Assembly: GCF_014199195.1 (NCBI RefSeq)
Contig: NZ_JACIJE010000002.1
Coordinates: forward strand, 484,871-548,870
Source: Neoroseomonas alkaliterrae
GTDB taxonomy: Bacteria; Pseudomonadota; Alphaproteobacteria; Acetobacterales; Acetobacteraceae
Reading direction: 5' to 3'
DNA length: 64,000 nucleotides
The position numbers and the translations under genes are program-made. Positions 1 to 11,043 of the stretch are shown here, in pieces. Positions within the stretch are counted from its first letter, which is position 1. Every line of letters starts with the position of its first letter. The notes under the pieces are model-generated. The model did no database searches and had not been told where the DNA came from. It saw only the letters and a list, made by a program, of their open reading frames with translations.

Positions 1-1
1 G

Positions 2-949
2 GTGATGCGCTTCGGCGCCTTCGACCGCACCGCGCCGCCGGGCCTGAACTACCACATCCCCTGGCCGGTCGAGAGCGTGACCACGCCGCGCGTCACACGC
101 ATCAACCGCGTGGACATCGGCTTCATCGGCGCGCAGGAGGCGCCGACCATGGGCGGGCGGATCCAGCCCGCGCGGGACGTGCTGGCCGAGAGCCTGATGC
201 TCACCGGCGACGAGAATATCATCGACATCGACGTGGCCGTGTTCTGGCGCATCCGCGATGCGGGGGAGTTCCTGTTCAACACGCGCAACCCGGAAAGCAC
301 GGTGAAGTCCGCCGCAGAATCCGTGATGCGCGAGGTGATCGGCCGCACGCCCATCCAGCCCGCGCTGACCGAGGCGCGCGCGCAGATCGAGCAGGAGGTG
401 CGCCGCGGCACCCAGGCGATCATGGATCAGTATCGCGCCGGGGTGGAGATCGTGCAGGTCCAGCTCCAGAAGGTTGATCCGCCCGCGCAGGTGATCGACG
501 CCTTCCGCGACGTGCAGCGCGCCAATGCCGACCGCGAGCGCCTGCGCAACGAGGCGGAATCCTTCCGAAACGACATCATCCCCCGCGCGCGCGGCGAGGC
601 CGAGCGGCTGGTGCAGGAGGCGCAGGGCGTGCGCGAAAGCCAGATCGCCCGCGCGCGAGGCGAGGCCGCGCGCTTCCTCTCGGTCCTCACCGCCTACCAG
701 ACCGCGCAGGACGTCACGATCCGCCGCATGTACCTCGAGACGATGGAGGAAATCCTGCGCCGCAACCCGATGGTCATCGTGGACGATCGGCTCCAGGGCA
801 TTGTGCCCTTCCTGCCGCTGGGCGAAGGTGCCGCGGTCCCGCGGCCCCAGCCGCCCGGCGCAATCCCGTCAACGAGGCCGCCGCCCTTGCCCGCCATGCC
901 GCAGGCGCAGGGCGTCGTCCAGAGCCGCACGCAGGGGGTGCCGCGATGA
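2..949 (+). CDS. hflK: HflK, SPFH/band-7 membrane protease modulator (5' partial)
   Basis: HflK forms with HflC a large inner-membrane complex around the FtsH protease and modulates its proteolysis. The visible 315 residues hold the SPFH/band-7 domain (about 1-190) and the charged helical region rich in Arg, Glu and Ala (about 170-240). They end in a Pro-rich tail. The Gly-rich N-terminus and the transmembrane helix that normally precede the first residues are missing because the gene begins left of the window. The GTG-ATG at positions 2-7 is internal (the usual Val-Met-Arg-Phe-Gly stretch), not a start. The last codons overlap the hflC start by 4 bp, so the two are translationally coupled. 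The hflK-hflC-DUF2065-degP order is a familiar alphaproteobacterial arrangement. Confidence 0.93.
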   Translation: MMRFGAFDRTAPPGLNYHIPWPVESVTTPRVTRINRVDIGFIGAQEAPTMGGRIQPARDVLAESLMLTGDENIIDIDVAVFWRIRDAGEFLFNTRNPESTVKSAAESVMREVIGRTPIQPALTEARAQIEQEVRRGTQAIMDQYRAGVEIVQVQLQKVDPPAQVIDAFRDVQRANADRERLRNEAESFRNDIIPRARGEAERLVQEAQGVRESQIARARGEAARFLSVLTAYQTAQDVTIRRMYLETMEEILRRNPMVIVDDRLQGIVPFLPLGEGAAVPRPQPPGAIPSTRPPPLPAMPQAQGVVQSRTQGVPR

Positions 950-1863
950 ACCGCTCCGTCATTCTCCTCGCGGCGCTGGGCGTGATCCTGGTGACCGCGG
1001 CCTCGACGCTGTTCACGGTGCACCAGACCCAGCAGGTGCTGATCACGCAGTTCGGCCAGCCGATCCGCGTGATCCGCGAGCCCGGCCTGCATGCCAAGAT
1101 TCCGTTCATCCAGACGGTGATTGCCTTCGACCGGCGGCTGCTCGACTTCGACGCGCCGGGCGAGGAGGTCATCCTGGGCGACCAGCGGCGGCTGATCGTG
1201 GACAGCTTCACGCGCTACAGCATCATCGACCCGCTGGTCTTCTACCAGACTGTCGGCGCGACCGAAGGCGGCATCAGGGCCCGCCTGAACTCGATCGTGT
1301 CGTCCTCGCTGCGCCGCGTGCTCGGCAACGAGCCGTTGCTGTCCGTGCTCTCCACCGATCGCTCCCGCATCATGGGCGAGATCCAGCGCCAGGTGAACGC
1401 GGAGGCGAGGCAGTTCGGCATTGAGGTGGTGGATGTGCGCATCCGCCGTGCCGACCTGCCGGAGGAGAACACCAACGCCATCCTCCAGCGCATGCAGTCC
1501 GAGCGCGAGCGCGTGGCGCGCGAGGCCCGCGCCGAAGGTGCCGAGGTGGCGCAGCGCGTGCGCGCCGGCGCCGAGCGCGAGCGCGCCGTGCTGCTCGCCG
1601 AAGCCCAGGCGCAGGCCGACGTGCTGCGTGGCCAGGGCGAGCAGGAGGCGATCCGCATCGTCGCCGAGGCCTTCAGCCGCGATGTCGAGTTCTTCCAGTT
1701 CTGGCGCTCGATGCAGGCCTATCGCGAGGCCTTCGCGGACGGCAATGCACGGATGGTCATGACACCCGACTCCGAGTTCTTCCGCTTCCTGCGCGACAGC
1801 ACCGGCCGCAACGGCTCGGGCTCGGCCCCGGCCCCGGCGGCGATGTCTGCGCCGGCGCAGTGA
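946..1863 (+). CDS. hflC: HflC, SPFH/band-7 membrane protease modulator
   Basis: Partner of HflK in the FtsH-associated HflKC cage. The protein has 305 residues, the usual length. It has one N-terminal transmembrane segment (about 4-24), the SPFH domain (about 25-200) and a long charged helical stretch (about 190-235, rich in Arg, Glu and Ala) before a Pro/Ala tail. The ATG lies inside the ATGA overlap with the hflK stop, which fixes the start. The stop codon overlaps the start of the following DUF2065 gene in the same way, giving three consecutively coupled genes. Confidence 0.95.
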   Translation: MNRSVILLAALGVILVTAASTLFTVHQTQQVLITQFGQPIRVIREPGLHAKIPFIQTVIAFDRRLLDFDAPGEEVILGDQRRLIVDSFTRYSIIDPLVFYQTVGATEGGIRARLNSIVSSSLRRVLGNEPLLSVLSTDRSRIMGEIQRQVNAEARQFGIEVVDVRIRRADLPEENTNAILQRMQSERERVAREARAEGAEVAQRVRAGAERERAVLLAEAQAQADVLRGQGEQEAIRIVAEAFSRDVEFFQFWRSMQAYREAFADGNARMVMTPDSEFFRFLRDSTGRNGSGSAPAPAAMSAPAQ

Positions 1864-2054
1864 CGCTCGGCGGATTGCTCCAGGGCGTGGCGGTCGTCCT
1901 CGCCCTGGAGGGACTGGCCTATGCCATCGCGCCGGCGACCATGCGCCGCGCGCTCCTCGCCCTGGCCGCCACGCCCGACCAGGGGCTGCGGATGGGCGGC
2001 CTGGCCGCGGCCGTCATCGGCGTCGGCCTCGCCTGGCTGCTGCAAGGCGGCTGA
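1860..2054 (+). CDS. DUF2065 family small membrane protein
   Basis: A 64-residue hydrophobic protein with two predicted transmembrane segments (about 4-22 and 44-61) joined by a short polar loop. Length, topology and position directly after hflC fit the DUF2065 (YjeT-like) family, which commonly accompanies hflKC. No biochemical function is established for the family. As a co-translated inner-membrane peptide it may be an accessory of the HflKC/FtsH complex, which is inference from context. The start codon (GTG at 1860) overlaps the hflC stop, so translation is probably coupled. Confidence 0.8.
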   Translation: MTLGGLLQGVAVVLALEGLAYAIAPATMRRALLALAATPDQGLRMGGLAAAVIGVGLAWLLQGG

Positions 2055-2145
2055 TGCCCCCGGCGCCGTTTCGTCGCATGATGGCGCCTTCCTTCCCCGG
2101 CGGATGGCGCCACATGCGGTGTCGCTCCCCGTCCGGAACCCTCGC

Positions 2146-3660
2146 ATGAGGTTGCCCACGATGCGCCTTGCCGTCCTTGCCCTTGCCGCCGCCATGGCCG
2201 CCCTGCCGCTCGCCCCCGCCGCGGTGGCCCAGCGCGCGCCGGAATCCTTCGCGCCCCTCGCGCGGCAATTGCTGCCTGCGGTGGTGAACATCTCGACGAC
2301 CCAGGCGGTGCGGCCGCGCGCCGGCCGGCCCGACGCGCCCGACATCCCGCAGGCCCCGCCCGGCAGCCCTTTCGAGGAGTTCTTCCGCGACTTCTTCAAT
2401 CGCAACCGCCCGGGCCAGGAAGGCGCGCCCCAGCAGCAGCCGCAGCGCCCGCAGCGGCGTCCGCAGTCCCTCGGTTCGGGCTTCATCATCGACGCCCAGC
2501 AGGGCATCGTCGTCACCAACAACCACGTCATCGACGGGGCCGACGAGATCAACGTGATCCTCGCGGACAACACGACGATCCGCGCGGAGCTGGTCGGCGC
2601 CGACCCACGCACCGACATCGCCGTGCTGCGCATCCGCACCGACCGGCCGCTGACCGCCGTCCCCTGGGGCAATTCCGACGAGGCCGAGGTCGGCGACTGG
2701 GTGATCGCCATCGGCAACCCCTTCGGGCTTGGCGGCTCGGTCACGGCGGGCATCGTCTCGGCCCGCGGCCGCGACATCCGCCAGGGCCTCTATGACGACT
2801 TCATCCAGACCGACGCGGCGATCAACCGCGGCAATTCCGGCGGCCCGCTGTTCAACATGGCGGGGCAGGTGATCGGCATCAACACGGCGATCTACTCGCC
2901 CACCGGCGGCTCGATCGGCATCGGATTCGCCATTCCCTCCAACCTCGCGCAGCGCATCGTCGCCCAGTTGCGCGACGGCGGGCGCGTGCGGCGCGGCTGG
3001 CTCGGGGTGAACATCCAGCAGGTCACGGACGAGATCGCCGAGGCGCTCCGGCTGCCTGGCGGGGCGCGCGGCGCCCTCGTCGCGCGGGCGCAGGAGGGCG
3101 GGCCCGCGGCCGCCGCCGGCATCCGCAACGGCGACATCATCCTTCGCTTCAACGGCGTCGAGGTGCGCGAGATGCGGAGCCTGCCGCGCATCGTCGCCGA
3201 CAACCTGGTCGGCGCCCAGGTGCCGGTGGTCGTCTGGCGCGACGGGAAGGAGGAGACGATCACCGTCACGCTCGGCGAACTGCCGGCGGACCAGGCGCAG
3301 GCCGCGGCGCCGCAGCAGCCGGCCCAGCCGGAGCGGCCGGTCGAGCTTGCCGGGCTCGGGCTCCGCGTCATGGCCATCACGGAGGAGCTGCGGCAGCGCT
3401 TCAATCTCCGCCCCGATCAGCGCGGCGTGGTGATCGTCGAGGTCGCCCCGGACAGCCCGGCGGCCGAGCGCGAACTGCGCCCGGGCGACGTGATCGTCGA
3501 GGTCCAGCAGGAGCGCGTGACGACGCCGGCCGAGGTGCAGGAGCGGATCGCGCGGCTCCGACAGCAGAACCGCGGTGTCGCGCTGCTCGCGGTCGAAGGG
3601 GCCGGCGGGCAGCGCTTCGTGCCGCTGCGCCTGCGCGGCGAGCGCGGGGCGCCGGGCTGA
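2146..3660 (+). CDS. DegP/Do-type periplasmic serine endoprotease
   Basis: HtrA-family protease that degrades or refolds damaged envelope proteins. From the ATG at 2146 it has 504 residues: signal peptide (about 1-28, ending Ala-Val-Ala-Gln), a linker rich in Pro and Gln, a trypsin-like domain with catalytic triad His127, Asp157 and Ser231 (in Gly-Asn-Ser-Gly-Gly-Pro), then two PDZ domains (about 285-375 and 410-500). The frame is open further upstream, but only 2146 or 2161 puts a proper signal peptide at the N-terminus. It lies 91 bp after the DUF2065 gene on the same strand, and its functional link with FtsH/HflKC is envelope proteostasis. MucD/DegQ-like naming would be equally valid. Confidence 0.93.
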   Translation: MRLPTMRLAVLALAAAMAALPLAPAAVAQRAPESFAPLARQLLPAVVNISTTQAVRPRAGRPDAPDIPQAPPGSPFEEFFRDFFNRNRPGQEGAPQQQPQRPQRRPQSLGSGFIIDAQQGIVVTNNHVIDGADEINVILADNTTIRAELVGADPRTDIAVLRIRTDRPLTAVPWGNSDEAEVGDWVIAIGNPFGLGGSVTAGIVSARGRDIRQGLYDDFIQTDAAINRGNSGGPLFNMAGQVIGINTAIYSPTGGSIGIGFAIPSNLAQRIVAQLRDGGRVRRGWLGVNIQQVTDEIAEALRLPGGARGALVARAQEGGPAAAAGIRNGDIILRFNGVEVREMRSLPRIVADNLVGAQVPVVVWRDGKEETITVTLGELPADQAQAAAPQQPAQPERPVELAGLGLRVMAITEELRQRFNLRPDQRGVVIVEVAPDSPAAERELRPGDVIVEVQQERVTTPAEVQERIARLRQQNRGVALLAVEGAGGQRFVPLRLRGERGAPG

Positions 3661-3775
3661 CGCAAGCGCGGGCCACTCCCGGCGGCTTGGGCCGCCGCGT
3701 CGTTACCGTGCGGCTTGCGCGGTGCGTTCAGCGCGGCGCGCGGCGGCCGGGCGCGGCGCACACGCGGTGAGCCGG

Positions 3776-5446
3776 ATGCAGGCCTCGCCGCGCATGGCCG
3801 AGGTCGCCGGCACGCTGGCCGCGGCGGCTCTCGGGCTCTTCGTGATCCATGTGGCCTTCGGCGCCTTCATCCTGCCGCCGGGCGATACCGGCTGGATGCT
3901 CTCCGGTCGGATAGGCCCTGATCCGGTCCAGTACTGGCTGGGCTGGACCGCCTTCGCGCGGGATTCCTGGCGCTGGCCCCCCGGGGCCAATCCGGGCTGG
4001 GGCATGGAACTGGCGTCCTCGATCTTCTACTCGGATTCCATTCCCCTCCTGGCCTTCGCCTTCAAGGCGCTGCGGCCCCTGGCCGAGGTCTCACAATACT
4101 GGGGCATGTGGATCTACGCCTGCGGCGCGCTGCAGGCGGCGCTTGCGTGGCGCCTGATGGGGCTGGCGACGCGGGATTCGCTCGCCCGGCTCGCCGTGGC
4201 CGGGTTGTTCGTGATGCAGCCGCTGCTGCTCGGGCGCCTCGGCGGGCATTTCGCCCTCGGCGGCCAGTTCCTGCTGCTGATCGGGCTCTGGCTCTGCGTG
4301 ACACCCGGGGAGGGCGGGCGGCGGGTGTTCGCCTGGGGCGCGCTGATGGCCGCCGCGGCGATGATCCAGGCCTATCTGCTGCCGATGGTTGGCGCACTGT
4401 GGGCGGCGGACTGGCTGGCGCGCGTGGCCGAGCCGGCGCGGCGCGGCGGCTGGCGGATCGCGGCGGAGGCGCTGCTCGTGCCGGGTGCCGGGATCGCCGG
4501 GCTCTGGGCTGCCGGGTTCTTCCTGCTCGGCGGCGGCTTCGGCGGGACCTGGGGCGGCTACGGGAAGATGCAGCTCGACCTCCTGGCACCCTTCGACCCC
4601 GGCTATTGGGGCGCGATCCTGCCCGACATCGCGACGGCGGATCATCTCGAGGCCGGGAATTCCTATCCCGGTCTCGGCGCGCTGGTGGTGCTCGCGCTCG
4701 GCGCGCTGGCATGGATGCTCGGCCCGCGGGGCGGCTTGCGCCGCCACTGGGCGTTGCTGCTGATCCTCGCCGGACTTCTGCTGCTCGCGGTGACGCATCG
4801 CGTGGCGATCGGCGGGCGCGAGTTCGAGGTGCTGCCCCTGCCCGATTGGCTGGTGGCCAAGGCGGATGCGCTGCGCGCCTCGGAGCGCTTCTTCTGGCCG
4901 GTGCTCTACGCCGCGCTGTTCGGCGCGGCGGCGGCGCTGGTGCGGCACCTCGGCGGGCGGCGCGCGGGTTTCGTCCTCGCGGGCGCGCTGGCGCTGCAGG
5001 TGGTGGACCTGCGGCCCGGCTTCGCCCGGCTGCATCACTATTTCATCGTCCAGCCGCCGACCGTGCCGCTGCGCCTGTCCGACCCCTTCTGGCTCGAAGC
5101 CGCGCGGCGCTACGATGCCGTGCGGGTGGTGCCGACCGGGATGCAGGCGCCGAACTGGGAGGAGGTGGCGGTCTATGCCGCCACGCTCCGGCTGCAGACG
5201 GATGCGGTCTATCTGGCGCGGCTCGACCCTCGCGCGGTGGAGGCGCTGAACGCCCGCGTCGCCGCGCTGCTCGAACGCGGCGCGCACGAGCCGCGGACCT
5301 TCTATGTGCTGGGCGACGAGGCCGCGCTGGCGCGCGCGCGCGCCGGGATGGACCCCGAGCGCGACCTGCTCGGCCGCTTCAACGACCGCTGGGTTCTGGC
5401 GCCGGGCTGGCGGGTTCAGCAGGCGGCGAACTCGTCCGCGCGGTAG
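3776..5446 (+). CDS. DUF6311-type polytopic membrane protein
   Basis: About 556 residues with roughly ten hydrophobic segments over the first 420 residues and a soluble C-terminal part of about 130 residues. The N-terminal motifs (Asp-Thr-Gly-Trp-Met, then Gln-Tyr-Trp-Leu-Gly-Trp, then Asn-Pro-Gly-Trp-Gly-Met-Glu and Ser-Asp-Ser-Ile-Pro) match what I know of DUF6311, a family resembling GT-C glycosyltransferases. The acidic residue near the first periplasmic loop is typical of such enzymes. A lipid-linked sugar donor is plausible but unproven. The ATG at 3776 has a GGTGAG in front; an in-frame GTG at 3767 is possible. The gene converges on serB and their 3' ends overlap by 31 bp. Confidence 0.7.
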   Translation: MQASPRMAEVAGTLAAAALGLFVIHVAFGAFILPPGDTGWMLSGRIGPDPVQYWLGWTAFARDSWRWPPGANPGWGMELASSIFYSDSIPLLAFAFKALRPLAEVSQYWGMWIYACGALQAALAWRLMGLATRDSLARLAVAGLFVMQPLLLGRLGGHFALGGQFLLLIGLWLCVTPGEGGRRVFAWGALMAAAAMIQAYLLPMVGALWAADWLARVAEPARRGGWRIAAEALLVPGAGIAGLWAAGFFLLGGGFGGTWGGYGKMQLDLLAPFDPGYWGAILPDIATADHLEAGNSYPGLGALVVLALGALAWMLGPRGGLRRHWALLLILAGLLLLAVTHRVAIGGREFEVLPLPDWLVAKADALRASERFFWPVLYAALFGAAAALVRHLGGRRAGFVLAGALALQVVDLRPGFARLHHYFIVQPPTVPLRLSDPFWLEAARRYDAVRVVPTGMQAPNWEEVAVYAATLRLQTDAVYLARLDPRAVEALNARVAALLERGAHEPRTFYVLGDEAALARARAGMDPERDLLGRFNDRWVLAPGWRVQQAANSSAR

Positions 5447-6309
5447 CCCTGCGCGAAGAGAAGCGCCCGCAGGTCGGCATGGTCCACCCGCGCCCGCGCC
5501 GCCGCGGCGACCACCGGCTTGGCGCGGAAGGCCACGCCGAGCCCCGCCGCCTTGATCATGTCGAGGTCGTTGGCGCCGTCGCCCACCGCCAGCGTGGCGT
5601 CGAGGCCGATGCCTTCCTCGGCGGCGAGGCGCTTCAGCGTGGCGAGTTTCGCATTGCGCCCGAGGATCGGCTCGGCGACATGGCCGGTGAGGCGGCCATC
5701 GGCCTCGAGGAGCGTGTTGGAGTGGTGCTCGTGGAACCCGACCAGCGCGGCGACGCGCCCGGTGAAGAAGGTGAAGCCACCCGAGACGAGGGCGCAGCGC
5801 GCGCCATGCGCGCGCATGGTCGCGACCAGTTCGCGCGCGCCGGGCATCAGTTCCGTCTCCTCCCAGGTGCGCTGCATCGCCTCGACCGGCAGGCCGGCGA
5901 GCATGCCGACGCGCTCGCGCAGTGCGCCTTCGAAATCCAGTTCGCCGTTCATCGCGCGCCTGGTGATGGCGGCGATGCGGTCCTTGATGCCGGCCTGGGC
6001 CGCGAGTTCGTCCAGCGTCTCGGTGGTGACGATGGTGCTGTCCATGTCGGCGATCAGCAGGCGCTTGCGCCGGCCGGCCGAGCGTTGCGCGATCACGTCG
6101 ATCGCCGCGCCGGGCAGCGCCGCGCGGGCCGCGGCATCCGCCTGCTCGGCCGCGAGGCGGGCGAAGGGCAGGTCGGCCGCTTCCTCCGGGGCCAGCCACT
6201 CCGCGGTGCCGGTGGTCGCGCCGAGGGCGGCGAGCGCATCGCGCACCGCGTGCAGGCTCGCGAGCGTGAGGCCGCCCCGCGGGGCGACCAGGGTCAGCAC
6301 ATGGTCCAT
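5416..6309 (-). CDS. serB: Phosphoserine phosphatase
   Basis: Catalyses the last step of serine synthesis, phosphoserine to serine, in the cytoplasm. The 297-residue protein has an N-terminal ACT-like region (about 1-75) and a HAD-family catalytic domain. The nucleophile motif Asp88-Met-Asp90-Ser-Thr is followed by Ser-Gly-Gly-Phe-Thr (motif II) and by Gly-Asp-Gly-Ala-Asn-Asp (Mg-binding motif). Length and motif order are those of SerB. Its start lies only 23 bp from the divergent miaA start, so at least one promoter must lie inside coding sequence. Its 3' end overlaps the convergent DUF6311 gene. Confidence 0.94.
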   Translation of the reverse strand: MDHVLTLVAPRGGLTLASLHAVRDALAALGATTGTAEWLAPEEAADLPFARLAAEQADAAARAALPGAAIDVIAQRSAGRRKRLLIADMDSTIVTTETLDELAAQAGIKDRIAAITRRAMNGELDFEGALRERVGMLAGLPVEAMQRTWEETELMPGARELVATMRAHGARCALVSGGFTFFTGRVAALVGFHEHHSNTLLEADGRLTGHVAEPILGRNAKLATLKRLAAEEGIGLDATLAVGDGANDLDMIKAAGLGVAFRAKPVVAAAARARVDHADLRALLFAQGYRADEFAAC

Positions 6310-6332
6310 GCGCGCCGGGGTATGCCCGCGCC

Positions 6333-7298
6333 ATGAGCCGGGATCAACCGCCCGCCCTGCTCGTCGCCGGTCCCACGGCGAGCGGCAAGTCGGCGCTGGC
6401 TCTCGCCATCGCCGAACGCGTCGGCGGCACGGTCATCAACGCCGACAGCATGCAGATCTATCGCGAACTGCGGATCATCACCGCGCGTCCGGCGCCGGAG
6501 GAGGAGGCGCGCGTGCCGCACCGCCTCTATGGCGTCCGGCCGGCGGCGGAAGCCGCGAGCGTCGCCTGGTGGCGTGGCGAGGCGCTGGGCGAGATGGCCG
6601 CGGCCCGCGCGGCAGGCCGGCTGCCGGTGCTCTGCGGCGGGACGGGCCTCTACTTCGCCGCGCTCACCCAAGGGCTGTCCGACATTCCCCCCATTCCGCA
6701 GGCGGCGCGGGAGGAGGCGCGGCGCCTGCTCACGCAGGAGGGGCCGGCGGCGCTGCATGCGCGGCTCGCCGAGCACGACCCGGACACGGCGCAGCGGCTG
6801 CGGCCCAGCGACAGCCAGCGCATCGCGCGCGCGTGGGAGGTCTGGCGGGGCACCGGGCAGGGCCTATCGGCGTGGCAGGCCCAGGGTGGCACCGGCCCCG
6901 CGCCCTGGCGCTTCGCGGCCATCCTGCTCGATCCGCCGCGCGATGCGCTGCGGGCGGCGATCGCGGCGCGCTGGCAGGCGATGCTCGCGGCCGGGGCAAT
7001 CGAGGAGGTGCGGGCGCTGGCGGCGCAGGGCCTCGACCCCGCCCTGCCGGCGATGCGCGCCCATGGCGTGCCGGAGCTCCTGGCGCACCTCGCCGGAGAA
7101 ATCAGCCTCGAGGCGGCCTCGCGCCGGGCGATCCTGAACACCGGGCAGTACACCAAGCGGCAGGCGACCTGGTTCCGGCACCATCCCCTGGCCGCTGCGA
7201 CCCGCATGCATACGATCCATGCGCGATTCGCGCATCAGGCGCAATTTTCGGAAAGAATCCTGGGCGAGGTCTTCACACTTGTTGATCAGATGCGTTGA
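6333..7298 (+). CDS. miaA: tRNA dimethylallyltransferase
   Basis: Transfers the dimethylallyl group to A37 of tRNAs reading UNN codons. The 321-residue protein shows the P-loop Gly13-Pro-Thr-Ala-Ser-Gly-Lys-Ser20 and the Asp-Ser-Met-Gln-Ile-Tyr-Arg motif near residue 40. It also has Gly-Gly-Thr-Gly-Leu-Tyr, and near the end the conserved tRNA-binding stretch Thr-Lys-Arg-Gln-Ala-Thr-Trp. Length is normal. It is divergent from serB and followed about 100 bp later by ilvB. Confidence 0.95.
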   Translation: MSRDQPPALLVAGPTASGKSALALAIAERVGGTVINADSMQIYRELRIITARPAPEEEARVPHRLYGVRPAAEAASVAWWRGEALGEMAAARAAGRLPVLCGGTGLYFAALTQGLSDIPPIPQAAREEARRLLTQEGPAALHARLAEHDPDTAQRLRPSDSQRIARAWEVWRGTGQGLSAWQAQGGTGPAPWRFAAILLDPPRDALRAAIAARWQAMLAAGAIEEVRALAAQGLDPALPAMRAHGVPELLAHLAGEISLEAASRRAILNTGQYTKRQATWFRHHPLAAATRMHTIHARFAHQAQFSERILGEVFTLVDQMR

Positions 7299-7331
7299 CG
7301 CGGTGCAGCAGCGGGTCTAAGGGAGCGCCCT

Positions 7332-7356
7332 CGCCGCGGGGGAGTCCCTCGCGGCG
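7332..7356 (+). terminator. GC hairpin between miaA and ilvB
   Basis: Perfect 7-bp inverted repeat CGCCGCG/CGCGGCG with an 11-nt loop. There is no T-run after it, so it is either a weak or factor-assisted terminator for miaA or an element of the ilvB leader. I searched the roughly 100 bp before ilvB for a branched-chain-rich leader peptide and found none. Confidence 0.4.
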
Positions 7357-7395
7357 GGTGCCCCGTTCAGGCCCTTGCCAGGAAAGAGAGACCCG

Positions 7396-9195
<1,800 letters not shown>

Positions 9196-9205
9196 GGCGC
9201 GCGAC

Positions 9206-9724
9206 ATGTCGGAGAACGGAAACGCGCAGCGCGCGGCGACCATCGCCGTGCTGGTGGAGAACGAGGCCGGCGTGCTGGCCCGGGTGATCGGCCTGTTCAG
9301 CGGCCGCGGCTACAACATCGACAGCCTGACCGTGGCGCCGGTGGACGAGACCGGGCGCATCTCGCGCATCACCATCGTCACCTCCGGCACGGAGATGGTG
9401 ATCGAGCAGATCAAGGCCCAGCTCGACCGCCTTGTGCCGGTGCACAAGGTGTCGGACCTCACGATGGAAGGCCCGCATCTGACGCGCGAACTGGCGCTGA
9501 TCAAGGTTGTGGGGAAGGGGGAGCATCGCGTGGAGGCGCTGCGCCTCGCGGATGCCTTCCGCGCGCGCGTGGTGGATGCGACGACCGAATCCTTCGTGTT
9601 CGAGATGACGGGCGCGGCGGAGAAGATCGACGCCTTCTGCGCGTTGATGCGCCCGATCGGGCTGGCGGAGGTGTCGCGCACGGGCGCGGTAGCGATCGCG
9701 CGCGGGCCGCGCGGCCTGAACTGA
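9206..9724 (+). CDS. ilvN: Acetolactate synthase, small regulatory subunit
   Basis: The 172-residue regulatory partner of IlvB, which confers valine feedback control and stimulates catalysis. An ACT domain at about 11-85 carries the typical Glu-Asn-Glu-Ala-Gly-Val-Leu-Ala-Arg and Gly-Tyr-Asn-Ile-Asp-Ser-Leu motifs. A second domain of about 75 residues follows. Length is typical for IlvN/IlvH. Ten bp separate it from ilvB and about 40 bp from ilvC. Confidence 0.95.
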   Translation: MSENGNAQRAATIAVLVENEAGVLARVIGLFSGRGYNIDSLTVAPVDETGRISRITIVTSGTEMVIEQIKAQLDRLVPVHKVSDLTMEGPHLTRELALIKVVGKGEHRVEALRLADAFRARVVDATTESFVFEMTGAAEKIDAFCALMRPIGLAEVSRTGAVAIARGPRGLN

Positions 9725-10780
<1,056 letters not shown>

Positions 10781-10805
10781 TCCTGCCCGCGCGGGCGGCT
10801 TGGCG

Positions 10806-10832
10806 GGGCGCCGGGGGCAACCTCCGGCGCCC
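10806..10832 (+). terminator. Terminator-like hairpin after ilvC
   Basis: The arms GGGCGCCGG (10806-10814) and CCGGCGCCC (10824-10832) pair perfectly. Three more inner pairs (one G-T) leave a three-base loop. Only a TT follows, so the T-tail is weak, as is usual at this GC content. The rest of the roughly 260-bp gap to the next gene shows no further gene. Confidence 0.6.
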
Positions 10833-11043
10833 TTCGCATGCGTACCCCCAACGCCGTCCCGGCGCAGGCCGACCGCGGTGGCTACCGGCAGTCTGCCGCG
10901 CCCGGTGTGCCGAGGCGCGTCGGATGCACGCAGGATACGCCGCCCGCCGGCCAGCCTGCCCGCTGGCAGGCACGGGGACGGGCTTTCACGCGAGGCTGCG
11001 AGGCTGGCATGATTGGCTTCCCCATTCGGAAGCGAAGGCCAGG

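Noticed and set aside
4091..6334. Long open frames on both strands over the DUF6311, serB region and elsewhere.
   Set aside because: They are Arg/Ala/Pro/Gly-rich shadows expected at this GC content, with no motif, no ribosome binding site and no sensible hydrophobicity.
7299..7395. Branched-chain leader peptide before ilvB.
   Set aside because: All three forward frames were read; only a two-codon ATG ORF and a five-codon GTG ORF without Leu or Ile runs occur. Only a GC hairpin remains.
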